Positions 9,249 through 16,358 of a stretch of DNA of 34,815 nucleotides are shown here, piece after piece; positions within the stretch are counted from its first letter, which is position 1, and the number at the start of each line of letters is the position of its first letter. Where the stretch lies: positions 1-34,815 of the forward strand of contig CAMZLW010000046.1 of NCBI GenBank assembly GCA_947311785.1, written 5' to 3'. The notes beneath the pieces are model-generated. The model was given only the letters and a program-made list of their open reading frames with translations. It ran no database searches and had not been told where the DNA came from. A program made the translations under genes and the position numbers. The DNA is from an uncultured Ignavibacteriales bacterium. Lineage in GTDB: Bacteria > Bacteroidota > Ignavibacteria > Ignavibacteriales > Melioribacteraceae.

Positions 9249-9279
9249 TTGAAATTATTTTATTCTATCTCTATATTTA
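9249..9279 (+). promoter_or_regulatory. Promoter of the tRNA-secG unit
   Basis: TTG (9249-9251), 20 bases, then TATATTTA (9272-9279), one base off TAnnTTTG. A TATAAT overlaps at 9278-9283. Transcription would begin 10-15 bases before the tRNA 5' end. Confidence 0.5.
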
Positions 9280-9300
9280 TAATCTGTATTTTTAAAGAAT

Positions 9301-9374
9301 GGCGAGGTAGCTCAGTTGGTTAGAGCAGTGGAATCATAATCCACGTGTCGGGGGTTCAAATCCCTCCCTCGCTA
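9301..9374 (+). tRNA. tRNA with CAU anticodon (probably elongator Met; Ile2 not excluded)
   Basis: A complete cloverleaf can be drawn: acceptor GGCGAGG/CCTCGCT (first pair G-U), D arm GCTC...GAGC, anticodon stem GTGGA/TCCAC with loop ATCATAA (anticodon CAT at 9335-9337), variable GTGTC, T stem GGGGG/CCCTC with loop TTCAAAT, discriminator A at 9374. CCA is not encoded. The anticodon stem lacks the three G-C pairs of initiator tRNA, so this is elongator Met or, less likely, the lysidine-modified Ile tRNA. secG starts 23 bases downstream, so the two may be co-transcribed. Confidence 0.95.
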
Positions 9375-9397
9375 CAATATTTTTTAGGAGAAGTTAA

Positions 9398-9757
9398 ATG
9401 TACACTTTATTAATTACAATTGAAATAATACTGTCGTTTTTGGTAGTTGTAGTAATTTTATTACAATCTAGTAAAGGTGGCGGAATGGCTGGTATAACTG
9501 GCGGTGCTGCAGGCAATTTTGGAAGTATGTTTGGTTCGCGTAGGACGGCAGATTTTTTAAGTAAATCAACATGGTGGTTAGGCGGTGGCTTATTAGTTTT
9601 AGCAATAGCTATTAACCTTTTCTTTTTGCCTGGTCAAACAACAAGCGAACAACGTGAAAGCATTATTCAAAATGCTGCAAGCCAACAAGCTCCTACAACT
9701 CCATCTCTACCAATTACTGGTAGCACAGAAGAAGTTCCAACAAACACAGAAAAATAA
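9398..9757 (+). CDS. secG: Protein translocase subunit SecG
   Basis: SecG is the small subunit of the SecYEG channel in the inner membrane. The protein has two membrane helices (about residues 3-22, LLITIEIILSFLVVVVILLQ, and 53-75, TWWLGGGLLVLAIAINLFFL) joined by the family's conserved LLQSSKGGGMAG...GGAAGNFGSMFGSRRTADFLSK loop. The C-terminal ~40 residues are a low-complexity Thr/Pro/Gln tail common in this phylum. A clear aggag ribosome binding site precedes the ATG, and a strong terminator follows. Confidence 0.95.
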   Translation: MYTLLITIEIILSFLVVVVILLQSSKGGGMAGITGGAAGNFGSMFGSRRTADFLSKSTWWLGGGLLVLAIAINLFFLPGQTTSEQRESIIQNAASQQAPTTPSLPITGSTEEVPTNTEK

Positions 9758-9783
9758 ATTTAATACACAGTTAGTTTTTTTTG

Positions 9784-9821
9784 AAACCTATCTTTTTTCT
9801 TATGAAAAGATAGGTTTTTTT
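9784..9821 (+). terminator. Rho-independent terminator after secG
   Basis: aaacctatctttt (9784-9796) pairs perfectly with aaaagataggttt (9805-9817), with an 8-base loop and a T-run to 9821. Confidence 0.85.
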
Positions 9822-9857
9822 GTATATTCACAGTCCAATTTAAAATATGGAGTAATT

Positions 9858-10706
9858 ATGGCAAAAAAGAAGGCAACAGTTTTACCAGCTTATAACAATA
9901 GTGAGTTTATAAATTCTGCTGGTGCAAGAGAATTAAGAATTTTATCGGAATTTATTGAACCGAAATTAAGATTTAATAAAAATAAAATTATTGATACAAT
10001 AGTATTTTTTGGCTCTGCAAGAATTAAATCGGAGAAAGAAGCGAAAGCAAAACTTAGAGAATTAAAAAAATCTGATAATAAAACATCGCGCAAATACAAG
10101 AATGAATTAATTGTAGCAGAAAGAATGTTACTGATGTCGCGTTACTACGAGGATGCGGTTGAGTTATCTAAACGCTTAACGGAATGGTCGATGAAATTAT
10201 CGGAAGATGAGAAGCGCTTTATTGTCTGTAGTGGTGGTGGCCCTGGTATAATGGAGGCTGCAAACAAAGGTGCAAAGTTAGCTGGTGGCGATTCAATAGG
10301 ATTAAATATTTCAATTCCGTTTGAGCAATTTGGAAATAAATATCTTAAGCCCGAATCTACATTTGAATTTCATTATTTCTTTATGCGAAAATTTTGGTTC
10401 GTTTATCTTGCAAAAGCTTTAATAGTTTTTCCTGGTGGCTTTGGAACACTGGATGAGTTTATGGAACTACTTACACTTATGCAGACCAAGAAGATTAAGA
10501 AAAATATGAAAGTAATTGTTTACGATGAAAAGTTCTGGAAGCAAATTATAAATTTTGATAAGCTAATTGAGTTCGGAACTGTGAGCAAAAGCGATATGAA
10601 GTTATTCGATTTTTGTAGTTCTATTGATGAAGTTTATAATAAAATTACAAAACACTTTGAAAAATTCTATTTAAAAAAAGCATTAAAGAAAACTTGTTCT
10701 ACTTAG
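9858..10706 (+). CDS. LOG-family protein (possible nucleotide 5'-monophosphate phosphoribohydrolase)
   Basis: LOG-family enzymes, long misnamed lysine decarboxylases, cut the N-glycosidic bond of nucleoside 5'-monophosphates. The two hallmarks are present: GGGPGIMEAANKGA beginning at G126 and the active-site motif PGGFGTLDE at residues 192-200, plus the preceding FHYFFMRK segment. The frame is open upstream to 9654, but that part overlaps secG and the terminator. ATG at 9858 has a ggag ribosome binding site (9848-9851) and gives 282 residues with a lysine-rich N-terminus. The ~60-residue N-terminal extension before FFGSARI is common in bacterial members of this size. The in vivo substrate is unknown. 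Confidence 0.85.
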   Translation: MAKKKATVLPAYNNSEFINSAGARELRILSEFIEPKLRFNKNKIIDTIVFFGSARIKSEKEAKAKLRELKKSDNKTSRKYKNELIVAERMLLMSRYYEDAVELSKRLTEWSMKLSEDEKRFIVCSGGGPGIMEAANKGAKLAGGDSIGLNISIPFEQFGNKYLKPESTFEFHYFFMRKFWFVYLAKALIVFPGGFGTLDEFMELLTLMQTKKIKKNMKVIVYDEKFWKQIINFDKLIEFGTVSKSDMKLFDFCSSIDEVYNKITKHFEKFYLKKALKKTCST

Positions 10707-10716
10707 TAAATAAAAC

Positions 10717-10744
10717 AAAACCCCTCAACTTTTGAGGGGTTTTT
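10717..10744. terminator. Bidirectional terminator between the LOG gene and rpsU
   Basis: aaaacccctcaa (10717-10728) pairs with ttgaggggtttt (10732-10743), with A-rich and T-rich flanks on both sides. It serves the two convergent genes. Confidence 0.85.
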
Positions 10745-10748
10745 AACT

Positions 10749-10943
10749 TTAGTTATCTCTACGAGATTCTTTATAAGCTCTTCTTTTCGCCTTAATGCGT
10801 TCCAATCTATTTTCAATAGATGGCTTCACAAAATATTGACGTTTCTTGAATTCTTTAAGAACACCAGAACGTTCATATTTTTTCTTAAAACGTTTTAAAG
10901 CTCTATCAATATTCTCATTATCCGATAAAATAATTCCAACCAA
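10749..10943 (-). CDS. rpsU: 30S ribosomal protein bS21
   Basis: This is the small basic ribosomal protein near the anti-Shine-Dalgarno end of 16S rRNA. The body [50 protein letters not shown] is typical. The frame opens at GTG 10952, but that GTG lies inside an extended Shine-Dalgarno sequence (AGGTGAT on the minus strand, 10954-10948). TTG at 10943 is the better start: it leaves eight bases after the GG and gives [12 protein letters not shown], the usual bS21 N-terminus, in 64 residues. It is divergent from galE and shares a terminator with the LOG gene. Confidence 0.93.
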   Translation of the reverse strand: MVGIILSDNENIDRALKRFKKKYERSGVLKEFKKRQYFVKPSIENRLERIKAKRRAYKESRRDN

Positions 10944-10947
10944 AGTT

Positions 10948-10954
10948 ATCACCT
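10948..10954 (-). promoter_or_regulatory. Extended Shine-Dalgarno sequence deciding the rpsU start
   Basis: AGGTGAT on the minus strand is a 7-base match to the 3' end of 16S rRNA (aaggaggtgat). Correct spacing points to TTG 10943, not GTG 10952. In flavobacteria rpsU is known for an unusually strong Shine-Dalgarno sequence used in autoregulation; whether that applies here is inference. Confidence 0.6.
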
Positions 10955-10988
10955 ACCTTTCAGTGGTTTATTTAATTTAAGTGAACCG

Positions 10989-11018
10989 TAAATTTATATA
11001 AATAACTAGATATTTCAA
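10989..11018 (-). promoter_or_regulatory. Promoter of rpsU
   Basis: Minus strand TTG (11018-11016), 19 bases, TAAATTTA (10996-10989), close to TTG-N20-TAnnTTTG. It would give a leader of about 40 bases. Confidence 0.4.
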
Positions 11019-11030
11019 AAATCAAAATCT

Positions 11031-11038
11031 TATATTTG
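11031..11038 (+). promoter_or_regulatory. Possible -7 element of the galE promoter
   Basis: TATATTTG is an exact TAnnTTTG match 43 bases before the galE ATG, but no TTG lies at the expected distance upstream, so this is only a partial promoter match. Confidence 0.35.
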
Positions 11039-11080
11039 TATATCAAAAAAAATATTATGAGGATTATTTTGGAGAAAGGG

Positions 11081-12091
11081 ATGAAGATTTTAGTAACTGG
11101 TGGCAATGGGTATATAGGAAGTCATACAGTAATTCAATTAATTAATGCTGGCTACGAAATTGTAATTGTTGATAATCTTTGTAATAGTAAAATTGAAGCT
11201 CTAAGCCGAGTAGAAAATATTGTAAACACAAAAATAAAATTTCACAAAGTTGATTTACTCAATAAAGAAAAACTTAATCAAATATTTGAAGATGAAAAGG
11301 TTGATGCAGTTATTCACTTTGCTGGATTAAAAGCTGTTGGCGAGTCTGTCGAAATTCCGTTACACTACTACAATAATAATGTTGTTGGAACTCTTAACCT
11401 GCTTGAAGTAATGAAAAACAACAAGGTCTCTAAATTAGTTTTTAGTTCCTCGGCTACTGTTTATGGCGACCCTCACACAGTTCCAATTCTGGAAAACTTT
11501 CCGCTCTCGGCAACAAATCCTTACGGGCGTTCAAAATTAATGATTGAAGAGATACTTCGCGATTTATATAAGTCGGATAATAATTGGGATATTGCAATAC
11601 TCCGTTATTTTAATCCAGTTGGTGCTCACGAGTCTGGCAAAATTGGTGAAGACCCAAATGGAATTCCAAATAATTTAATGCCTTTTATTACTCAAGTTGC
11701 TGTTGGCAAAAGGGAGTCTCTTGCGGTGTTTGGAAATGATTACCCAACTGTGGATGGCACAGGTGTTCGTGATTATATACACGTAGTAGATTTAGCTGCT
11801 GGGCATTTGAAAGCTTTAGAGAAACTAGTAAAAAATCCAGGTTGTGTAGAATACAATTTAGGGACTGGAAATGGCTACTCTGTTCTTCAGGTTATTGATG
11901 CTTTTAAAAAAGTATCGGGCAAAGAAATTGCGTATAGCATTGTGGATAGAAGAGCTGGAGATATTGCTGCCTGTTATGCTGACCCTAAATTTGCAAAAGA
12001 GGAGTTAGGATGGGAAGCCAAATATGGAATAGATAAAATGTGCGAAGACTCGTGGCGTTGGCAATCGCAAAACCCTGATGGGTATGAATGA
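11081..12091 (+). CDS. galE: UDP-glucose 4-epimerase
   Basis: GalE interconverts UDP-glucose and UDP-galactose with bound NAD+, supplying sugars for surface polysaccharides. It is a short-chain dehydrogenase-type Rossmann protein. GGNGYIGSHT near residue 7 binds NAD, SSSATVYGDP holds the catalytic Ser/Thr, and Y148-x3-K152 (NPYGRSK) is the catalytic pair. GVRDYIHVVDLA and the C-terminal GWEAKYGIDKMCEDSWRWQ are family hallmarks. The frame opens at TTG 11036, but that overlaps the probable -7 element; ATG 11081, preceded by ggagaaaggg, gives the normal N-terminus MKILVTGGNGYIG and 336 residues. Confidence 0.95.
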   Translation: MKILVTGGNGYIGSHTVIQLINAGYEIVIVDNLCNSKIEALSRVENIVNTKIKFHKVDLLNKEKLNQIFEDEKVDAVIHFAGLKAVGESVEIPLHYYNNNVVGTLNLLEVMKNNKVSKLVFSSSATVYGDPHTVPILENFPLSATNPYGRSKLMIEEILRDLYKSDNNWDIAILRYFNPVGAHESGKIGEDPNGIPNNLMPFITQVAVGKRESLAVFGNDYPTVDGTGVRDYIHVVDLAAGHLKALEKLVKNPGCVEYNLGTGNGYSVLQVIDAFKKVSGKEIAYSIVDRRAGDIAACYADPKFAKEELGWEAKYGIDKMCEDSWRWQSQNPDGYE

Positions 12092-12177
12092 CTTTGGGAG
12101 TATGCAATATTATGTGGATGTTAAATTTTTTCTTAAATATTGAACAAAACAGATTGCATTTTATTATTTCATGCAGT

Positions 12178-12215
12178 AACTTAAGTTTTCATTATTAGAA
12201 TGATAACTTAAAGTT
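12178..12215. promoter_or_regulatory. Extended inverted repeat before the TonB-dependent receptor gene
   Basis: aacttaagttttcatt (12178-12193) and aatgataacttaaagtt (12199-12215) are inverted copies around attag, with one mismatch and one extra base. The core ttttcatt-attag-aatgataa resembles a metalloregulator-type AT-rich dyad (Fur-like), and a weak -7-like element (TAAAGTTG, 12209-12216) overlaps its right arm. It could instead be an AT-rich terminator of galE, since gtagtttttctcttt follows. Confidence 0.4.
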
Positions 12216-12246
12216 GTAGTTTTTCTCTTTAATAATTATTGGATAG

Positions 12247-14916
12247 ATGAAGTTAGAGAAAATAGTAATACTTATATTTTTTGTTTTTGGGGTATTCCAA
12301 CAGCCAAGTTTTTCCGCAAACAAGACAAATCGTCCTATTAAGACCAAATCAAATTCTATTAGTAGTCAAGAGGCAAGTGGTGGTATTAAAGGCGTAGTTG
12401 TTGATGGAAAAGGGAAAGCACTTTTTTCTGCAAATATTATTCTGCTTGGAACTACTTTTGGTGCTGCTACAAGTTTTGAGGGTAAATACCGAATTGACAA
12501 CATTCCCATAGGAAAATACAAACTACAAGTATCATACGTTGGTTACACAAAAAAGATAGTTGAAATAGAGATTGCAGAAAATAGATTTATTGAAATAGAT
12601 TTTAATCTTAAGCCAGAGTCATTTAGTGTGGGCGGAATAACTGTTACTGCAAAGGAAGATTTACTACCTCGCAACATTGCTACTAAAACCGATATTAGCT
12701 CAGGTGAAATTGAACATTACCAAGCAACCAATCTCGGAGATGTCCTCGATTTAGTTCCTGGAGTTCAAAAATCTAATCCAGGTATTAATAAAACAAGTCA
12801 AATAGCAATAAGAGCCAGTGAGGGGGATAATGCTTCAGCCTTTGGAACAAAAGTAATTATTGATGGCGAGCCACTTTCAAACAATTCCAACCTGCAATTT
12901 GAAAGTTTATCTGCTGCAAAGTTTGGAGGTAGCAACATTGGTGGTAGTGTTGATTTAAGAGAAATTCCAGCAGATAATCTTGAATCTGTTTCAGTTATTT
13001 CTGGAATGCCTTCGGTAAGATATGGCGATTTTTCAAACGGAATTATTGAACTAAAAACTAAAATGGGTGTTGCTCCACACAGGGTAAAGATTAAGCATAA
13101 CCCACATACAACCGAAGCAAACTTTGGTGGCGGTTTCGGAATTGGAAATAGTTCACTTAATTATAATGCAAATGTTGCACGCAGTGAAAGGGATTTGCGT
13201 ATAGTTGGCGATGAATACACCAGAATGACTGGGCAACTCACTTTTGGAACTGCACATTCAAATAATTGGACTGCCCGCTACAAGTTTAAAGGACAGATTA
13301 TTAACGATGAAAAAGAACCGCAAGGTGATTTGCTTAGAACCAAAGATTATAATAGAGGCTACACTATTGGATTAAATACTTGGGGAACAATTAAACCGTT
13401 TAATCAAATCTCTAAGTTTAAATATAACGCCTACGTTAGTATGAAAAATATCAACTTAATGAAAAGTAGGTTAAAGACCGAGTATCTTGTTACACCCGAT
13501 GGCGATACAGTTTCATCCTACATGGGAAAATTAGAAAACAAGGGAACTCAGTGGCTTGCTGGCGGAAGAGTTGAATGGCAAAATGTTTTTTATACTGGGG
13601 ATTATATACATAATTTTCTTGTTGGAACTGAAGCTCAGTATGATGCAAATACTGGTGAGGGAGTTCTGTTTGATACTGTTTACAATTACTATGGTGTCCA
13701 ATCTGGACAACGACCATACACGTTCGATTCGATACCTGGACAATTAATTTTAAGTATGTATGCCGAAGATAAATTAACTGGACATTTCCTTTTCGATTTT
13801 TCGCTTATGTTTGGTTTCCGTTACGAAATGTATCGCCCTCACTCATTTAATTTAAGTGGACTTTGGGGAGATGGTGATTTAGTAAATTCGCATCAAGGCA
13901 GTTTTTTTAATCCAAGAATAAGTTTGTTGGCATACTTATCTTCTAAAAATCAGTTACGTATTAACTTTGGAAGTAGCTCTAAATCTCCTGCAATGAGTTC
14001 AATTTATCCACCCGAAAGTGTGTTGAAGTGGCGTAACCCAATAACTGGTAATACAGAGCATTTTAGATACGATAAAAGAGTTCCCAACTTGCAAGGTTAT
14101 AAAACAACCCAACTTGAAGTTTCATACGACCACAAATTTTTAAATAAAATGGGTGTTTCGTTAACAGCGTATTATCGAACAAGAAACAATCAGCCAAAAT
14201 CTCAAGATCAGTTAGTTTTTACAGAAATTGAAAATAACGGTAAAAAAGTTGTTTATTATGTTGATGCATATTCATTGAGTTATAATATTGGAAAAAATGA
14301 AAGCAAAGGGATAGAGTTCTCTTTTAGAACTGCACAAATAAAACCTTTAAATATGAATTTCAAAATAAGTGGTTCATACAGCTATAACCGAAATACGAAT
14401 AGTGCATATTTATATACAAATAGCCCAGATTCAAGTGTTGGTCAATATCCTAATTATCACGTGCCTAATGTTGAAAGTGATACTACTATTGGAATGGTTT
14501 ATCCATCTAGTGGCAAATGGAAAGACAGATTACAGATAAATTATTATATAAAATATATAAACAAAGAACTGGGACTTTGGGTTACTTTACGTGCCGAGCA
14601 GCTCTATTCCGAAAGGTATCAAAAGTTTAATTTAGTGCCAATGGATAAAAATAAATTATCCGATAAAAGAAAAGCTACAAGAGATTATAAAGAATCAATA
14701 ATTTCCAAACCACCAAAGTGGCTCTTTAGTTTTAATGTTTCTAAATCTCTTTTTGATGGTGCAGAGGTTTCATTTTATGTGAATAATTTTATGGATAATC
14801 CAGCAATTTGGTATAGCTACTATCCTCCAGGAGAATATTATCGGGAAATAGAAAGAAACCCAAAGCTATTTTATGGAATGGAATTTAGTATGATATTTGA
14901 CAAATTATTTAAATAA
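12247..14916 (+). CDS. TonB-dependent outer-membrane receptor with carboxypeptidase-regulatory domain
   Basis: The protein begins with a signal peptide (KIVILIFFVFGVFQQPSFSA, about residues 5-24). Next is a carboxypeptidase-regulatory-like domain at roughly residues 45-130 (IKGVVVDGKGKALFSANI...GKYRIDNIPIGKYKLQVSYVGY). A plug follows (LGDVLDLVPGVQKS...IRASEGDN...VIIDGEPLSNNSNLQ, residues ~150-260), then a barrel to residue 889. Such receptors take up metal complexes, vitamins or glycans using energy from TonB/ExbBD, none of which is encoded here. No SusD gene follows, which argues against a glycan system; instead DUF4876 and DUF6850-like genes follow, a grouping I associate with this receptor type in Bacteroidota. 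The ATG at 12247 gives the signal peptide. Confidence 0.93.
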   Translation: MKLEKIVILIFFVFGVFQQPSFSANKTNRPIKTKSNSISSQEASGGIKGVVVDGKGKALFSANIILLGTTFGAATSFEGKYRIDNIPIGKYKLQVSYVGYTKKIVEIEIAENRFIEIDFNLKPESFSVGGITVTAKEDLLPRNIATKTDISSGEIEHYQATNLGDVLDLVPGVQKSNPGINKTSQIAIRASEGDNASAFGTKVIIDGEPLSNNSNLQFESLSAAKFGGSNIGGSVDLREIPADNLESVSVISGMPSVRYGDFSNGIIELKTKMGVAPHRVKIKHNPHTTEANFGGGFGIGNSSLNYNANVARSERDLRIVGDEYTRMTGQLTFGTAHSNNWTARYKFKGQIINDEKEPQGDLLRTKDYNRGYTIGLNTWGTIKPFNQISKFKYNAYVSMKNINLMKSRLKTEYLVTPDGDTVSSYMGKLENKGTQWLAGGRVEWQNVFYTGDYIHNFLVGTEAQYDANTGEGVLFDTVYNYYGVQSGQRPYTFDSIPGQLILSMYAEDKLTGHFLFDFSLMFGFRYEMYRPHSFNLSGLWGDGDLVNSHQGSFFNPRISLLAYLSSKNQLRINFGSSSKSPAMSSIYPPESVLKWRNPITGNTEHFRYDKRVPNLQGYKTTQLEVSYDHKFLNKMGVSLTAYYRTRNNQPKSQDQLVFTEIENNGKKVVYYVDAYSLSYNIGKNESKGIEFSFRTAQIKPLNMNFKISGSYSYNRNTNSAYLYTNSPDSSVGQYPNYHVPNVESDTTIGMVYPSSGKWKDRLQINYYIKYINKELGLWVTLRAEQLYSERYQKFNLVPMDKNKLSDKRKATRDYKESIISKPPKWLFSFNVSKSLFDGAEVSFYVNNFMDNPAIWYSYYPPGEYYREIERNPKLFYGMEFSMIFDKLFK

Positions 14917-14927
14917 GCAATACGGAA

Positions 14928-15017
14928 CTCACCCCAACCCCTCTCTTAAAAAGAGAGGGGCTTATTCCCTCCCCCTTTGGGAGAGGATTGTCCGAAGGAC
15001 TCCTTTGGAGGGGTGAG
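14928..15017. repeat. Fold-back repeat element between the receptor and lipoprotein genes
   Basis: ctcacccc (14928-14935) and ggggtgag (15010-15017) are terminal inverted repeats. Between them are nested hairpins, notably ctctctt/aagagag (about 14941-14958) and a stem near gtccgaaggac (14990-15000). A related C-rich/G-rich element is at 24531-24630. No coding capacity. It may terminate or attenuate transcription between 14916 and 15059. Confidence 0.6.
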
Positions 15018-15058
15018 GGAAAAATGTTTTACATCAGTGTTTACACGCTAATGATAAA

Positions 15059-16189
15059 ATGGAAATTATAAAAATGAAAAAAACAATACTATTCATATTA
15101 CTTCTAACAGTTCTATTTTCTTGCAAAGAAAATGCTCCTGTTCAAGTTGATGGAAAAGCTGAATTAACTGTTTTGGCAATGTGGAATAATTCCGCAATTG
15201 ATTCAATAAAAAATTATGTTCCACTACCAAATGCTGAGATGATTCTTGTATCGGAGTATGGAACAAGAATTGAGCATAGTGATGATAGTGGAATGCTGAA
15301 CTTAACCAATATTCCATCTGCTACTTATCAAATTTCGGCACGTAGAAAGCATCCTATAATACCAGACATAATAGTTGTAGGCAATGTTGTTGATGTTGAT
15401 GTAATTAGTGGAAGCCCTGCATCAGATACAATATTTACAAATGCAATTTCAGCAAGTGGTATTTCAATTAACGAAATTTATGCTGGAGGACCTGTAAATA
15501 GTATCTATTTCTTTTATGACCAATATATTGAATTATACAATAGTAGCAGCGAAACAAAATATTTAGATGGAATGCAAGTTTTAAGAGTTACATCCAGCCG
15601 TGCATATTGTTCGCATCATTCTTCCGATGTTATTGGCGTGCCTGGTGGCGATTGGAATGGAGATGGAAATATTTTTGGTGTAACTTATGCCTTTAAGTTT
15701 CCTGGTAAACCTGGAGAAACAAAATATCCTTTTGCTCCAAACACTTTTAAAGTTTTAGCTCAAGATGCTTTCGACCATCGCAAAGCTGTTCCTGTTAGTG
15801 TCGATTTAAGTAGAGCCGATTGGGAGTTTGTAAGTCAATTTGATGCTGTAGATATTGATAATCCTAAAGTTCCTAACTTGTATAACATCTCAGATTGTAA
15901 AATAAGTGATTTCCTCATAAGCGTAACTTCCGATATCATTTTACTTACTTCAGGAGTAGATTCAGTTTTAAGTGATGGAATAGACATTACAACAATTATT
16001 GATGGAGTTGAATATCAATCCAGCGGCACAAAAAGGATTACATTAGATTCCAGAATTGACCGTGGTTGGGTGCAATCGCCACCAAAGTATGATGGAAAAT
16101 CGATGCAGCGAAGAGAAAAAGGTGTAGATACCAACGATGGAACATTAGATTGGGAGATAATTGATTTACCAACTCCAGGATGGCAATAA
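15059..16189 (+). CDS. DUF4876 lipoprotein
   Basis: A signal peptide with lipobox (LLTVLFSC) predicts a lipid-anchored, probably outer-membrane protein. Translation may begin at ATG 15059 or, to give a more typical MKKTILFILLL signal, at ATG 15074. Residues ~30-120 resemble a small beta-sandwich (PLPNAEMILVSEYGTRIEHSDDSGMLNLTNIPSATYQISARR). The following SINEIYAGGP..SIYFFYDQYIELYNSSSETKYLDGMQVL and the C-terminal segment ending DWEIIDLPTPGWQ match the DUF4876 family, related in look to lamin-tail domains. The function is unknown. Members lie next to TonB-dependent receptors, as here, so a role as a surface partner in substrate capture is plausible but inferred. Confidence 0.82.
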   Translation: MEIIKMKKTILFILLLTVLFSCKENAPVQVDGKAELTVLAMWNNSAIDSIKNYVPLPNAEMILVSEYGTRIEHSDDSGMLNLTNIPSATYQISARRKHPIIPDIIVVGNVVDVDVISGSPASDTIFTNAISASGISINEIYAGGPVNSIYFFYDQYIELYNSSSETKYLDGMQVLRVTSSRAYCSHHSSDVIGVPGGDWNGDGNIFGVTYAFKFPGKPGETKYPFAPNTFKVLAQDAFDHRKAVPVSVDLSRADWEFVSQFDAVDIDNPKVPNLYNISDCKISDFLISVTSDIILLTSGVDSVLSDGIDITTIIDGVEYQSSGTKRITLDSRIDRGWVQSPPKYDGKSMQRREKGVDTNDGTLDWEIIDLPTPGWQ

Positions 16190-16358
16190 AAAAGTCTCTT
16201 ACCGAAGGTATCCCTTTGGATAAAGTTGAAGGTTATAAGTGCCTAAAGTTAAAGGCATATGTTTGTGTAATGGAAATTAAATATTAAAATAATAGAATTG
16301 ATACAGTTATTATTGTCATAAGTGTGAAACTTTACGCACTATCAACTTATAAATTTTT

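Larger units (their letters stand above)
8783..9300. other. Gene-free stretch with terminator-like hairpins, a dispersed repeat and the tRNA promoter
   Basis: No credible gene is seen in these 518 bases. In order they hold a strong hairpin at 8847-8883, a second AT-rich hairpin (8923-8932 with 8953-8962, ten perfect pairs), the 106-bp two-hairpin repeat at 9017-9122, about 120 bases in which I see nothing clear, and the promoter for the tRNA-secG unit at 9249-9279. Confidence 0.6.

Noticed and set aside
9654-9857. Upstream extension of the LOG-family frame
   Set aside because: It overlaps secG in another frame and crosses a strong terminator; ATG 9858 has a ribosome binding site.
12247-16189. 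Glycan-use (SusCD) locus
   Set aside because: The lipoprotein is DUF4876, not SusD-like, and no glycoside hydrolase is in the locus; malQ lies 5 kb away in another transcript.
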